From Ferrovum myxofaciens (GTDB taxonomy: Bacteria; Pseudomonadota; Gammaproteobacteria; Burkholderiales; Ferrovaceae), in NCBI RefSeq assembly GCF_000735045.1, contig NZ_JPOQ01000074.1, positions 62,001 to 126,000 of the forward strand: a stretch of DNA of 64,000 nt, read 5' to 3'. Of the stretch, positions 33,495 to 41,515 are shown piece after piece (the first letter of the stretch is position 1; each line of letters begins with the position of its first letter). A model generated the notes under the pieces. The model saw nothing but the letters and a program-made list of their open reading frames with translations. It did not search any database and had not been told where the DNA came from. The position numbers and the translations under genes are program-made.

Positions 33495-34553
33495 GTGGCA
33501 CTTTCTCCTAAAACACCCTCTACGCCAGAGGAACGGCTCAAGCGCAAAAAAATCCTGTCAGCCACCCTGGTGACCTGTATTGGCATCGTCATGATTGGCA
33601 GTTCGTTACATGTCATCAAATTGGGACAAGGGCGCATGGAGGATATGCGCAATCTGGTGTCCTACAATATCAAGGATTCCGATAGCCATATTCGCGCAGC
33701 GGGTGAGGATATCCAGATACACGCACAGCACGAGAGTGGTCAAGTCAAGGGCGGCTACACGGTGGAGGAGGCGGATCGATTGCTGACCCGCGAACAATGG
33801 GAAGATCTGAACACCATGGTGACCATTCCCGCGGGTCCTTTTCGGATGGGCACCAATCTCGATCGTGCTGATCCTCCCGACAAGCCGGAGCATACGGTGG
33901 ATCTTCCCGCCTATGCCATCGACAAATACCCCGTCACCAATGCGCAATATGCCCGCTTTGTGGCAGCCACCGGACATCGTCCGCCGCTCAACTGGAAGGG
34001 GGGAAAGATTCCCCAGGGCGCGTTGCTGCTGCCGGTGACTCTGGTGACCTGGTATGATGCCAAAGCTTATGCCCAATGGGCACATAAGCGCTTGCCCACG
34101 GAAGCTGAATTTGAAAAAGCCGGGCGGGGCAAGGACGGACGCCGTTGGCCCTGGGGAAATATCATGGACCCGACCAAATTGAATACTTACTACAACCGCA
34201 ATTCTTCGACGCCGGTAACCGATTATCCCCAGGGAGCCAGTTCCTACGGTGTCTTTGATTTATCAGGTAACGTGGATGAATGGACCGACAGCGATTTTGC
34301 CCCTTACCCTGGATCCATTGCGCCCACCATCGTGTTTCAAGGCAAGGTGTCCGTTCAGGAATCCTCCCAGGATCGCAACTTGGGGATTTCTGATCAAAAA
34401 CTGATCAAACGCAGTTACAAGGTGCTGCGGGGCGGATCCTGGAAAAGTGATCCCTTTTCTACCTCACTTTTTCACCGCGATAATGCCTTTGCCAACATGA
34501 CTTCTGACTTTTATGGGTTTCGCTGTGCCAGTTCCCTTCCCTCCTCTCACTGA
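33495..34553 (+). CDS. FGE-sulfatase (SUMF1) fold protein, membrane-anchored
   Basis: The 352-residue protein has an N-terminal helix (about 21-38) and a SUMF1/FGE domain from about 105. Its signatures include TIPAGPFRMGTN, RLPTEAEFEKAGRG, DLSGNVDEWTDS, VLRGGSWKSD and YGFRCA. The Cys pair used by formylglycine-generating enzymes after the RGGS motif is missing, so sulfatase activation is unlikely. SUMF1-fold proteins such as NirV also accompany respiratory reductases. GGGGAG precedes a GTG start at 33495. Confidence 0.8.
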   Translation: MALSPKTPSTPEERLKRKKILSATLVTCIGIVMIGSSLHVIKLGQGRMEDMRNLVSYNIKDSDSHIRAAGEDIQIHAQHESGQVKGGYTVEEADRLLTREQWEDLNTMVTIPAGPFRMGTNLDRADPPDKPEHTVDLPAYAIDKYPVTNAQYARFVAATGHRPPLNWKGGKIPQGALLLPVTLVTWYDAKAYAQWAHKRLPTEAEFEKAGRGKDGRRWPWGNIMDPTKLNTYYNRNSSTPVTDYPQGASSYGVFDLSGNVDEWTDSDFAPYPGSIAPTIVFQGKVSVQESSQDRNLGISDQKLIKRSYKVLRGGSWKSDPFSTSLFHRDNAFANMTSDFYGFRCASSLPSSH

Positions 34554-34563
34554 GTATTGACCC

Positions 34564-34806
34564 ATGTTGCGTCAACTTCGTATTCCAGCCTTGCTGGCGC
34601 AGTGTCTATGGATTTCTAACGCCCATGCCGTAGATAGTTATCGTTATCTGCATGTGACCGTGGATACCCCGTGGAATATTTTCCTCTTTTTGCTGATTGG
34701 CATATTCGCCCCTTTTATCCTGATGGGTGTGCTGGCCTGGTATTTTTCTTTCAAAAAGAAACCAACGCCCCCCAATCCCCCCTCTTCTCCAGAGGATCAT
34801 CCATGA
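34564..34806 (+). CDS. Small membrane protein with signal sequence (unknown)
   Basis: An 80-residue protein with a signal-like N-terminus (about 1-22, ending AHA) and one helix near 38-62. A Lys- and Pro-rich tail follows (KKKPTPPNPPSSPEDHP). It starts 10 bases after the FGE-fold gene and overlaps the next gene by 4 bases. Function unknown. Confidence 0.6.
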   Translation: MLRQLRIPALLAQCLWISNAHAVDSYRYLHVTVDTPWNIFLFLLIGIFAPFILMGVLAWYFSFKKKPTPPNPPSSPEDHP

Positions 34807-35195
34807 AATCCCACGGCTTTCTGGGATATCGTGGGGGGTGGTCTCTTTTGACCTGGATGATATTTATCCTGGGATTGGCGCTTTTTCGGCCTGCACTGGC
34901 GGCTCCGGACGCCCCCCAAAATCCTAATGCCGTTCAGATGATGGAGGCATTTCAGAAGCAGCAGGGAGACAAGGACGATGGGGTGACGCCGGTAGATGAC
35001 CACAAGAAAAAAATCATCATGTTCATCATGGGTGTCCCGCTCATCCTGATGGTTCTGGTGACGGGAGTTTTGGGCATCGGCATGGGCATCTATGGCAAAC
35101 CCTGGTTTGTACCTCACATGATCATGGCAGGATTGACCATGACCCTGGCCCTGGTTCATGCCATCGTGGGGGTGGCCTGGTTCTTCCCCTTTTGA
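34803..35195 (+). CDS. Membrane protein with charged periplasmic segment (unknown)
   Basis: A 130-residue protein with a signal-like helix (about 14-33, ending ALA). A polar Asp/Gln/Lys-rich loop follows, then two helices near 73-94 and 105-127. The ATG at 34803 overlaps the previous gene (ATGA). It overlaps the next gene, which begins with TTG, by 4 bases. No family recognised. Confidence 0.6.
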   Translation: MKSHGFLGYRGGWSLLTWMIFILGLALFRPALAAPDAPQNPNAVQMMEAFQKQQGDKDDGVTPVDDHKKKIIMFIMGVPLILMVLVTGVLGIGMGIYGKPWFVPHMIMAGLTMTLALVHAIVGVAWFFPF

Positions 35196-37813
35196 ACTCC
35201 TTTTTGATTCCGGCCCTGTACGGCTTGTCGGGTCTGGTGGGGCTGGCCTACGAGGTCCTTTGGGTCCGCATGGTGACCCTTCAGTTTGGTCTGAGTGTCT
35301 TTGGGGTGGTCATTACGGTGGCCGCATTTATGGCGGGACTGGGGTTGGGTGCGCTGGCCTTGTCCGGTTACACCTTTCGCCGCCCCCTCCGCCTGCTTGC
35401 CTTTCTGGAGGTGAGCGTAGCTCTCTTCTCCGCCCTTTTACCCTTTCTGGCCCCCCTTGAAGAACGTGCCCTTTGGGCGGGGTTTTCCCATCAAGGCGTT
35501 CTGAACTGGCATTTGGGATTGGCTCTGGTGTCTTTTCTCCTCCTGACCCTGCCTGCCGTGGCCCTGGGGGCCGGATTCCCCTTGGTTCTGTCGCTTGGTC
35601 AACACGTATCCGGACGGTTGGGACTGCTTTATGGAGTCAATACGTTGGGTGCCGTATTGGGCGCCTTGCTTCCCCTGGTTCTGCTCCCGATGTTTGGTTG
35701 GGTCCACGCTCTGCGGGGGGTTGCACTGCTGGGTGCAGCGTTGGGGGTTGGGTGGTGGATACTGGATCGTTACGCAGGAACCCTAACCTCTGTTCAGGAC
35801 CAGGGGTCGACGGCACCCACTGATAAATCAGGAAGAACCGATTCGATGCTCCTCCTTTTTTATGGGATTCTGGGGATGGCCAGTCTTTCCCTGGAAATCG
35901 CCTGGACTCGCCTCTTCGGACTATTGTTTCTGCGTACCGAGTATGTCCTGGCATTGATTCTGGCTTCCTTTCTGGTGGGGATCGGATTGGGAAGTCTGGT
36001 GGCGACCCGCTGGCAGTCCACACTCCGACGATTCAAAACCGCGTTCCCATGGATGGCTGCGGGTGGCGTCCTGGCAGGACTGGCAGTATTGCCCGTGGTG
36101 GCGGGCTGGGTCGAACACCCGCTGGGTCAAACCCTGACTCAGGCGCTTCTGTTGCAAGGCCTGATTTTGACCTTGCTCACTTTTCCGGTGACTTTTGTCC
36201 TCGGGTTATGGCTTCCTCTTCTGAGTGAAGAACAGGGCAGTCTCCGTACTGGGGTAAAACTGTACGGGGCCAATTCCCTGGGCGGTGCATTGGGGGCTCT
36301 GCTGACGGGTTTTGTCTGGCTGCCCTGGCTGGGAACCACTGGAACTTTGGTCTGGAGCGCTTTTTTGATCCTGGGTGCCAGTCTGACCTGGACCCGTCCC
36401 TGGACGTTGCTGCAGGGGGGCTTGATGGTGGGCTTTGTGGGGTTAGGTGCAGGACTCTGGACTTTTCCCCCTGCACAGAAATTACTGCCGGAAACACTGG
36501 CCGGAAGTCGCGATATTTATCGCTATGAAGATGCCGTGGCCATGACGCAAGTGGTGGAGCAACCCGATGGGCAGAGAATTCTCCTCACCGACCTGCAACG
36601 TCACGATGCCTCCTCTGACCCCACCGCAGCATTTGTGCAACGGAACCAGGGACGTCTGGCCCTGTTGTTGCAGGGCCAGCCCCAACGGGTGTTGTTTTTG
36701 GGACTGGGTACCGGGTTGTCGCTGGCCGGTAGTTCGGCGTATCCCAACGTACGGCGGGTAGCCGTGGAATTGTCGCAGGGGTCCATCGAAGCAGCACGTC
36801 GCTACTTTACTCCCGTGGATGGTCCGATCCTGAGTGAAACTGAACTGATTCAGGATGATGCACGGCATTTCATGAGTTCCACAGAAAACCATTATGACGT
36901 TATCGTGGGGGATCTCTACCATCCTGACCTGGCCGGGGTGGGGGCATTGCTCTCTCTGGAACAGTTTGAGCGGGTGAGGGATCATTTGTCGGCCCGTGGA
37001 GTATTCGTTCAATGGCTGGCCTTGAACCAATTTGATCCTGCCGCTCTCCAAGTGGAGTTGAGAACCTTTCGGCGAGTTTTTCCCGATGCCTATCTGTTTC
37101 TGGATGGCATGCATCTGGCATTGGTGGGGTTTCGCCAAACCTGGGCAGGCTGGTCTTTGGTGGAAGCCGGTCAGGAGCGTCTCGGTCCGGATCAACGGTT
37201 TGAAGCCACGGGCGGTGAGGGGGTGATGACCTGGATGGGACGCTACTGGGGTAAAATTCCTGATACGCCGGGACCTGTTCAGAAAGAATGGGCGCCCGTC
37301 ATTGATTTTTCATTGCCCCGACTGAAATATTCCGGCAGCGCATTGGACGCCACCCTGGCGGCTCTGTGGCATCAACGGCCTTCCCTGGAGCAGGCGGAAC
37401 AGGATTTGAATCTGCCCGAACGCCAGCGTCCGGAATTTGCTTCAGCCTGGCATGCCACCCAATATCTGGTGCAAAGTTGGCAGGATCGTATGACGGGGCG
37501 CGACGGCGAAGCCGAACGTCTGATTCGCCTTGCCTTCGAGGCCAATCCTCGGGATCGCTGGGTGGGCTATGCGCTGGCCGATGAGGTTTTGGCTCAGTTG
37601 ACCCGTGCGCCGTTGTCCGCTGCTCAAAAGGAAGTTGTGCTGGACAAACTGGCACTCCGTTTCCCCTGGCATGTGGAGGTACAAAGGGCGCTTTGGAAAA
37701 TTCAAAGGGAGCGCCATGAATTTGCAGAAGCAGAAAAGACCCGCCTGAACCTGTTGCAGGAAGCCCCCCTTGACCGGGAGGCCAGAATGGCGAAGAATGA
37801 AAGTTTTCAGTAA
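35192..37813 (+). CDS. Spermidine synthase-like membrane fusion protein
   Basis: The 873-residue protein joins an MFS-like N-terminal membrane part of about 12 helices (1-430) to a spermidine/spermine synthase-like methyltransferase-fold domain. That domain has GLGTGLSLAG near residues 507-516, QDDARHFM and DLYHPDLAG. A helical C-terminal region (about 680-873) follows. Fused proteins of this kind are common in proteobacteria but their substrates are mostly unknown. The start is a TTG overlapping the previous stop (TTGA). Confidence 0.8.
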   Translation: MNSFLIPALYGLSGLVGLAYEVLWVRMVTLQFGLSVFGVVITVAAFMAGLGLGALALSGYTFRRPLRLLAFLEVSVALFSALLPFLAPLEERALWAGFSHQGVLNWHLGLALVSFLLLTLPAVALGAGFPLVLSLGQHVSGRLGLLYGVNTLGAVLGALLPLVLLPMFGWVHALRGVALLGAALGVGWWILDRYAGTLTSVQDQGSTAPTDKSGRTDSMLLLFYGILGMASLSLEIAWTRLFGLLFLRTEYVLALILASFLVGIGLGSLVATRWQSTLRRFKTAFPWMAAGGVLAGLAVLPVVAGWVEHPLGQTLTQALLLQGLILTLLTFPVTFVLGLWLPLLSEEQGSLRTGVKLYGANSLGGALGALLTGFVWLPWLGTTGTLVWSAFLILGASLTWTRPWTLLQGGLMVGFVGLGAGLWTFPPAQKLLPETLAGSRDIYRYEDAVAMTQVVEQPDGQRILLTDLQRHDASSDPTAAFVQRNQGRLALLLQGQPQRVLFLGLGTGLSLAGSSAYPNVRRVAVELSQGSIEAARRYFTPVDGPILSETELIQDDARHFMSSTENHYDVIVGDLYHPDLAGVGALLSLEQFERVRDHLSARGVFVQWLALNQFDPAALQVELRTFRRVFPDAYLFLDGMHLALVGFRQTWAGWSLVEAGQERLGPDQRFEATGGEGVMTWMGRYWGKIPDTPGPVQKEWAPVIDFSLPRLKYSGSALDATLAALWHQRPSLEQAEQDLNLPERQRPEFASAWHATQYLVQSWQDRMTGRDGEAERLIRLAFEANPRDRWVGYALADEVLAQLTRAPLSAAQKEVVLDKLALRFPWHVEVQRALWKIQRERHEFAEAEKTRLNLLQEAPLDREARMAKNESFQ

Positions 37814-37836
37814 ATTTTAGGGAGGTGCAGGGCTAA

Positions 37837-39132
37837 ATGAATGGGGCAATGGCACAGGTCTCGCGCTTTCATCTGCACCGTCGTGTAGTGCAGGGAGTCA
37901 CCCTTTTGTTGGTTATTTTGGTCCCTGCTCTGGGACTATTTCGTATTGACCCGCGCGCCGGTGCCTTGGTTGTGCTGGATCGTCAGATCTGGTTCGCCGA
38001 CTTCTTTCTGATCGCCGGACTGTGGGTCACCCTGCTCAGTCTTCTGGTGATGCTCTATTCTGTGGCTGGCACCGTATTTTGTGGGTGGGTATGTCCGCAG
38101 AATATTTTTTCCGAATGGGCCAATTACATGACCCACCTACTGCTGGGGAAGCGGGCCGAAGTCAGTCTGGATGGTCAGGCACTGGTCATCTCTCCAGCCA
38201 AAAATCGTGTGTGGAACTGGGGGTTACTGGGCCTCGCCTTCCTGTTGGCCTCCATGTTTCTGGGCGTGATTCCCCTATTTTATTTTTATGACCCTTCCAC
38301 GATCCTGGCTTTTCTTCTCTGGCGTTCGGATCCCGCCTTGGCCAGTTCCCTGCATTGGATTTATGCGGTTTTTGTATTGATCATTCTGGTGGATATTGCT
38401 GTGATTCGCCACTTCTGGTGCCGTTTTGCCTGCGTGTATCGGGTTTGGCAACACAGTTTTCGGACCCGTGAAACCCTTCATGTGCGTTATGACGCCAGTC
38501 GCGCCAGTGCCTGCGAAAAGTGTAACTATTGTGTGACCTCCTGTTTCATCGACATCGATCCACGCAAGACGGATATCTATGACAGTTGTATCAATTGCGG
38601 CGAGTGTATCGATGCCTGTAACCGTCTTCAGGCCAAGAAAGGGAACCCGGGGTTGCTGAGTTTTGAATTTGGCGAACGTAAAACCAAGCAGGAAGCACGG
38701 ATTCACTTTCGCAACAATGCCATCGGCCTGACCGCGCGCACCCGTTGGATGACGGTCGTCATGGCCCTGGGGTTAAGTTTTTTTGCCTGGGGATTGTGGA
38801 CCTGGGAACCTCTCCATCTGGCGGCATACCGGGCCGAGGTGCAAGATGCCGCAAACGATCTGGATTATCGTATCGAAATCGCCAATAAACGTTACCGTCC
38901 TGAAAGGGTGGAATTATCGGTGCAGGGATTGAAACCGGGAGAGTATCATTTATCCCAGACCCTGCTGACGATTCCTGCGGCAGGGCGACTGTCCGCGATC
39001 TTGTCCATCTCGCCAACCCTGTCCCATGGCGTGCATTCCTTCCGCATCCAGGCCCATGCCTTGCAGGAGGACTGGAAAGACCAGTTTGCCATTCAGCATT
39101 TCTCAGAAGCCCCCAAGGGAGGTACCCCATGA
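37837..39132 (+). CDS. ccoG: Cytochrome c oxidase accessory protein CcoG (copper reductase)
   Basis: CcoG (RdxA/FixG) reduces Cu(II) for cbb3 oxidase assembly. The 431-residue protein has membrane helices with the CGWVCPQN motif (about 85-92). Two ferredoxin clusters are CEKCNYCVTSC with a following Pro-less segment, and CINCGECIDAC. The usual C-terminal Ig-like domain (about 330-425) is present. GGGAGG lies upstream of the ATG. It overlaps the following small gene by 4 bases. A second CcoG without the Ig-like domain is encoded at 59370. Confidence 0.93.
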   Translation: MNGAMAQVSRFHLHRRVVQGVTLLLVILVPALGLFRIDPRAGALVVLDRQIWFADFFLIAGLWVTLLSLLVMLYSVAGTVFCGWVCPQNIFSEWANYMTHLLLGKRAEVSLDGQALVISPAKNRVWNWGLLGLAFLLASMFLGVIPLFYFYDPSTILAFLLWRSDPALASSLHWIYAVFVLIILVDIAVIRHFWCRFACVYRVWQHSFRTRETLHVRYDASRASACEKCNYCVTSCFIDIDPRKTDIYDSCINCGECIDACNRLQAKKGNPGLLSFEFGERKTKQEARIHFRNNAIGLTARTRWMTVVMALGLSFFAWGLWTWEPLHLAAYRAEVQDAANDLDYRIEIANKRYRPERVELSVQGLKPGEYHLSQTLLTIPAAGRLSAILSISPTLSHGVHSFRIQAHALQEDWKDQFAIQHFSEAPKGGTP

Positions 39133-39569
39133 ATCAAACCCGTGAACCTGAGCCACCCCTGAGCGAGATCCAACCCGAATGGGGGCGCCGAGACAAAGAG
39201 CATTTTGGCTATGCCTCCGATGACGAACGCAAGGCCAAACGGGGACTGGAGGACTGGGAATTGCTGGAGAGTGTTCCTTTATCCCAGAAACCCGTGCCTT
39301 ACTGGTTTTTTGCCGTGATCGTGGTGGTTCTGCTGGTGGCGGTGGGACTGGCCTTCCCTTTTTGGGGGGTTCGTCCTGGCCACCAGAAGCACTGGCTGGA
39401 CTGGGGGTTTTTGTTGGCGCTGGTGTATATTGCGGGCGCTGGAACCTTTGTATACTACATGGTCCGGATGTACGGGGTCGCCCATCCTGGGCCGCAGGAA
39501 GCCGATTCTCAAAACGGTAGGGACTCTGCCAGTTCTCAATCCAACAAAACTACCGATGAACCCCGTTAA
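39129..39569 (+). CDS. Two-helix membrane protein related to the heme-less CcoP-like subunit
   Basis: A 146-residue protein with a charged N-terminal part, helices near 58-78 and 91-113 and a Ser/Asn-rich tail. The first helix segment (PVPYWF...AFPFWGVRPG) resembles that of the CcoP-like protein at 30962 (PVPAPVVW...TFPLWGQRP). This suggests a common heme-less family. It overlaps ccoG by 4 bases and the lipoprotein gene by 14. Confidence 0.6.
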   Translation: MNQTREPEPPLSEIQPEWGRRDKEHFGYASDDERKAKRGLEDWELLESVPLSQKPVPYWFFAVIVVVLLVAVGLAFPFWGVRPGHQKHWLDWGFLLALVYIAGAGTFVYYMVRMYGVAHPGPQEADSQNGRDSASSQSNKTTDEPR

Positions 39570-39963
39570 AAAGTCCTTTTGGGTCATCCTCGGAGGGGGT
39601 ACGCTGTTCTTTCTGTCCGCTTGCGGAAAAACAGAACCATCCCTGCCGGATACGACCTCCCAAACCTGGAATGACTGGACCGTACGCGTGGAATCCCGCC
39701 CCAGTCCCCCCCGGGATGGCATGAATGAGTTTCTGGTCATGGTCACCGGGGCCCATGATCGACCCGGTTCCCACTGTCTGGTGGATATCCGGACGGCCCA
39801 GTCTGATCCCTGGAAACAGGCCATTCAGGATGGGCGGGTGGGAGTGTACCGGCGGGCCGCTCTGGTCGAGCCAGGGGAACGTCGTACGGTGCAGGTTCGC
39901 CTGAACTGCGCGGACGAAGCGCAGAACAGCGTTTTGTTTTTCCCGCTGCATGTTCCCAATTAG
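39556..39963 (+). CDS. Periplasmic lipoprotein (unknown, FixH-like context)
   Basis: A 135-residue protein with a lipobox Cys23 (FFLSAC) and a beta-rich domain. The ATG at 39556 overlaps the preceding gene and leaves a proper lipoprotein signal; a longer frame upstream does not. The place after ccoG is where FixH-type assembly proteins are often found, and segments such as GMNEFLVMVTGAH loosely recall that beta domain. The assignment is not firm. Confidence 0.6.
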   Translation: MNPVKKSFWVILGGGTLFFLSACGKTEPSLPDTTSQTWNDWTVRVESRPSPPRDGMNEFLVMVTGAHDRPGSHCLVDIRTAQSDPWKQAIQDGRVGVYRRAALVEPGERRTVQVRLNCADEAQNSVLFFPLHVPN

Positions 39964-40003
39964 GCGCTTGCCGGACTTTCTCATTCCCGGGTGAGGGTGA
40001 GAC

Positions 40004-40528
40004 TCAATCCTCGGCGCGGGTACTTTCCACCGGACCCATCAAGGTCAGGACGATATTGGAGAAGTAGACCATGAATCCCACCGCCATGCAGGTCCCCGCC
40101 ACGGCCACAATAGGGCCGTAGAAATGGTGTGCATGAGTCATGGCCGAGCGGTCATGGAGCATCAGATATCCCTCCCAGATGCCAAAGACCATTTGGGTGG
40201 TATAAAACCCGTAGACCCCGATAAATAGCCACCAGAAGGAATGCTGAACCAGCCTTTGGGAGTAGATGCGTTTGCCACTCAAACGGGGGAGCAAGTAATA
40301 GGTGGTGCCCATGGCCAGAGTGACGACGCCGCCCACTAAATTCATGTGGGCATGGGCCAAGGGGTCGATCATATGTCCCGGGCCGCCGTAGGGGCTCCCA
40401 ATGGAATCGAGCCAGGCCCGAATGGGGGGAAACACCTGCAACATCCCGTGCATGGCTCCAATGAAGAGAGACGTGGCAGAAACAATGAAAAATTTGACTA
40501 AACGGCGGAGGTCTGAGAGCGAATGCAT
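40004..40528 (-). CDS. Stand-alone four-helix CcoN-like mini-protein (second copy)
   Basis: A 174-residue protein with four to five hydrophobic segments, the relative of the mini-protein at 17565. GHMIDPLAHAHMNLVGG (51-67) aligns with the CcoN helix X segment HGTGWIVAHAHLALLGF. YSQRLVQHSFWW (89-100) aligns with YSLTLGNLHFW. It keeps His52 and the His59-x-His61 pair and has an extra His cluster (132-135), but no copper-B site. It stands alone on the minus strand, convergent with the lipoprotein gene. Confidence 0.68.
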   Translation of the reverse strand: MHSLSDLRRLVKFFIVSATSLFIGAMHGMLQVFPPIRAWLDSIGSPYGGPGHMIDPLAHAHMNLVGGVVTLAMGTTYYLLPRLSGKRIYSQRLVQHSFWWLFIGVYGFYTTQMVFGIWEGYLMLHDRSAMTHAHHFYGPIVAVAGTCMAVGFMVYFSNIVLTLMGPVESTRAED

Positions 40529-40569
40529 GCGCCAACCTGTATAAAGAGAGTCCGTAAAAAGGGAGGCTT

Positions 40570-40603
40570 AAAAACAAAGCACCCGGTGAACAGACACCGG
40601 GTG
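40570..40603 (-). terminator. Intrinsic terminator after the 42-residue peptide gene
   Basis: CACCCGGTG (40580-40588) pairs with CACCGGGTG (40595-40603) around a 6-base loop. On the minus strand the stem is followed by CTTTGTTTTTAAG. It separates the small peptide gene from the mini-CcoN gene. Confidence 0.75.
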
Positions 40604-40651
40604 TTTGAAGAATTTCCCTCTGATCAGCAAGTACCCAGGGATAAATCCGGA

Positions 40652-40780
40652 TTATTTACCTTTCTTTTGATCATTGGCCAGAATGTCGACGCCCATGCCA
40701 CCGAGGGACAAGGACACCAGAATACCTCCAACGAACAGGATCACGGGAATGATCATGTACCCTTTATCCATAATTTCCAT
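40652..40780 (-). CDS. 42-residue single-helix membrane peptide
   Basis: The minus-strand frame encodes 42 residues beginning MEIMDKGYMIIPVILF, with a helix over about 8-30 and a polar/basic tail ANDQKKGK. GGGGAG lies 7 bases before the ATG. It is bounded by a good terminator downstream and lies 99 bases after the SCO gene. No family is recognised; the size and context match small oxidase-associated subunits. Confidence 0.65.
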   Translation of the reverse strand: MEIMDKGYMIIPVILFVGGILVSLSLGGMGVDILANDQKKGK

Positions 40781-40879
40781 ATTTCTCTCCCCTGTTAAAA
40801 TTTTAAGTGGACGACGTCAAGATCCATCAGACATGACACTGGGATGGTAACAAAAGTCTTGGGTTCTTGGCAAACTTTT

Positions 40880-41515
40880 TTAATTTTCCAGGATAGCCTG
40901 GGTTTCGTGGAACAACTGGTCAGGGGTCTGAGGCACCTGAAAGGATGCCTGCAGGCGACCCGAGGGATTGAACAGGAAAATCGTGCTGCTGTGATCCACC
41001 GCATAGTTTCCCCGCCCATCCCGTTCCTGGTTATGAAGGACGGCATAGACTCCCAAACTCTGGGTGAAGGGGCTGAGTTGGGCCGTGGTGGCCTGAGCTC
41101 CAATGAAAGAGGGGTCAAAGGCGGGGATATACCGTCCCAGAACGGACAGGGAATCGCGCTGAGGGTCAACGGAAACAAACAGGACCTGGGGTGCGGGATG
41201 ACCGCTCCTTTTGAAGGATCGGGATACCGAGGCCAATAGGGCAAGATCGGTGGGGCAGACATCGGGACAGTGGGTATAGCCAAAGAGCAGAAATGTCCAG
41301 TGCCCTGATAAGGACTCCTGGGTCAAGGTGCCCTGGGTGGAGGGCAGGGAGAAGGGAGGCAAAGAAGGTCCCTGAGCCAGCCACTGGGTTCGATCCCCCA
41401 GTCCTTGGGGCGGTGCGGGTTGGTGCCAAAAGAAAAATCCCAGCCCCCCCAGAACGAGAAGCGCCGCGCTGAACAGAAAAATGACGGACAGAGAGGATCG
41501 GGGTCCAGTCCTCAT
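40880..41515 (-). CDS. SCO1/SenC-type copper chaperone
   Basis: SCO proteins deliver copper to oxidase sites. The 211-residue protein has an N-terminal membrane helix (about 10-30) and a thioredoxin-like domain. The copper-binding CPDVC is at 83-87 and the distal His is near 174 in YAVDHSSTIFLF. It overlaps the FGE-fold gene before it by 4 bases (ATGA), so the two form an operon on the minus strand. Confidence 0.92.
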   Translation of the reverse strand: MRTGPRSSLSVIFLFSAALLVLGGLGFFFWHQPAPPQGLGDRTQWLAQGPSLPPFSLPSTQGTLTQESLSGHWTFLLFGYTHCPDVCPTDLALLASVSRSFKRSGHPAPQVLFVSVDPQRDSLSVLGRYIPAFDPSFIGAQATTAQLSPFTQSLGVYAVLHNQERDGRGNYAVDHSSTIFLFNPSGRLQASFQVPQTPDQLFHETQAILEN

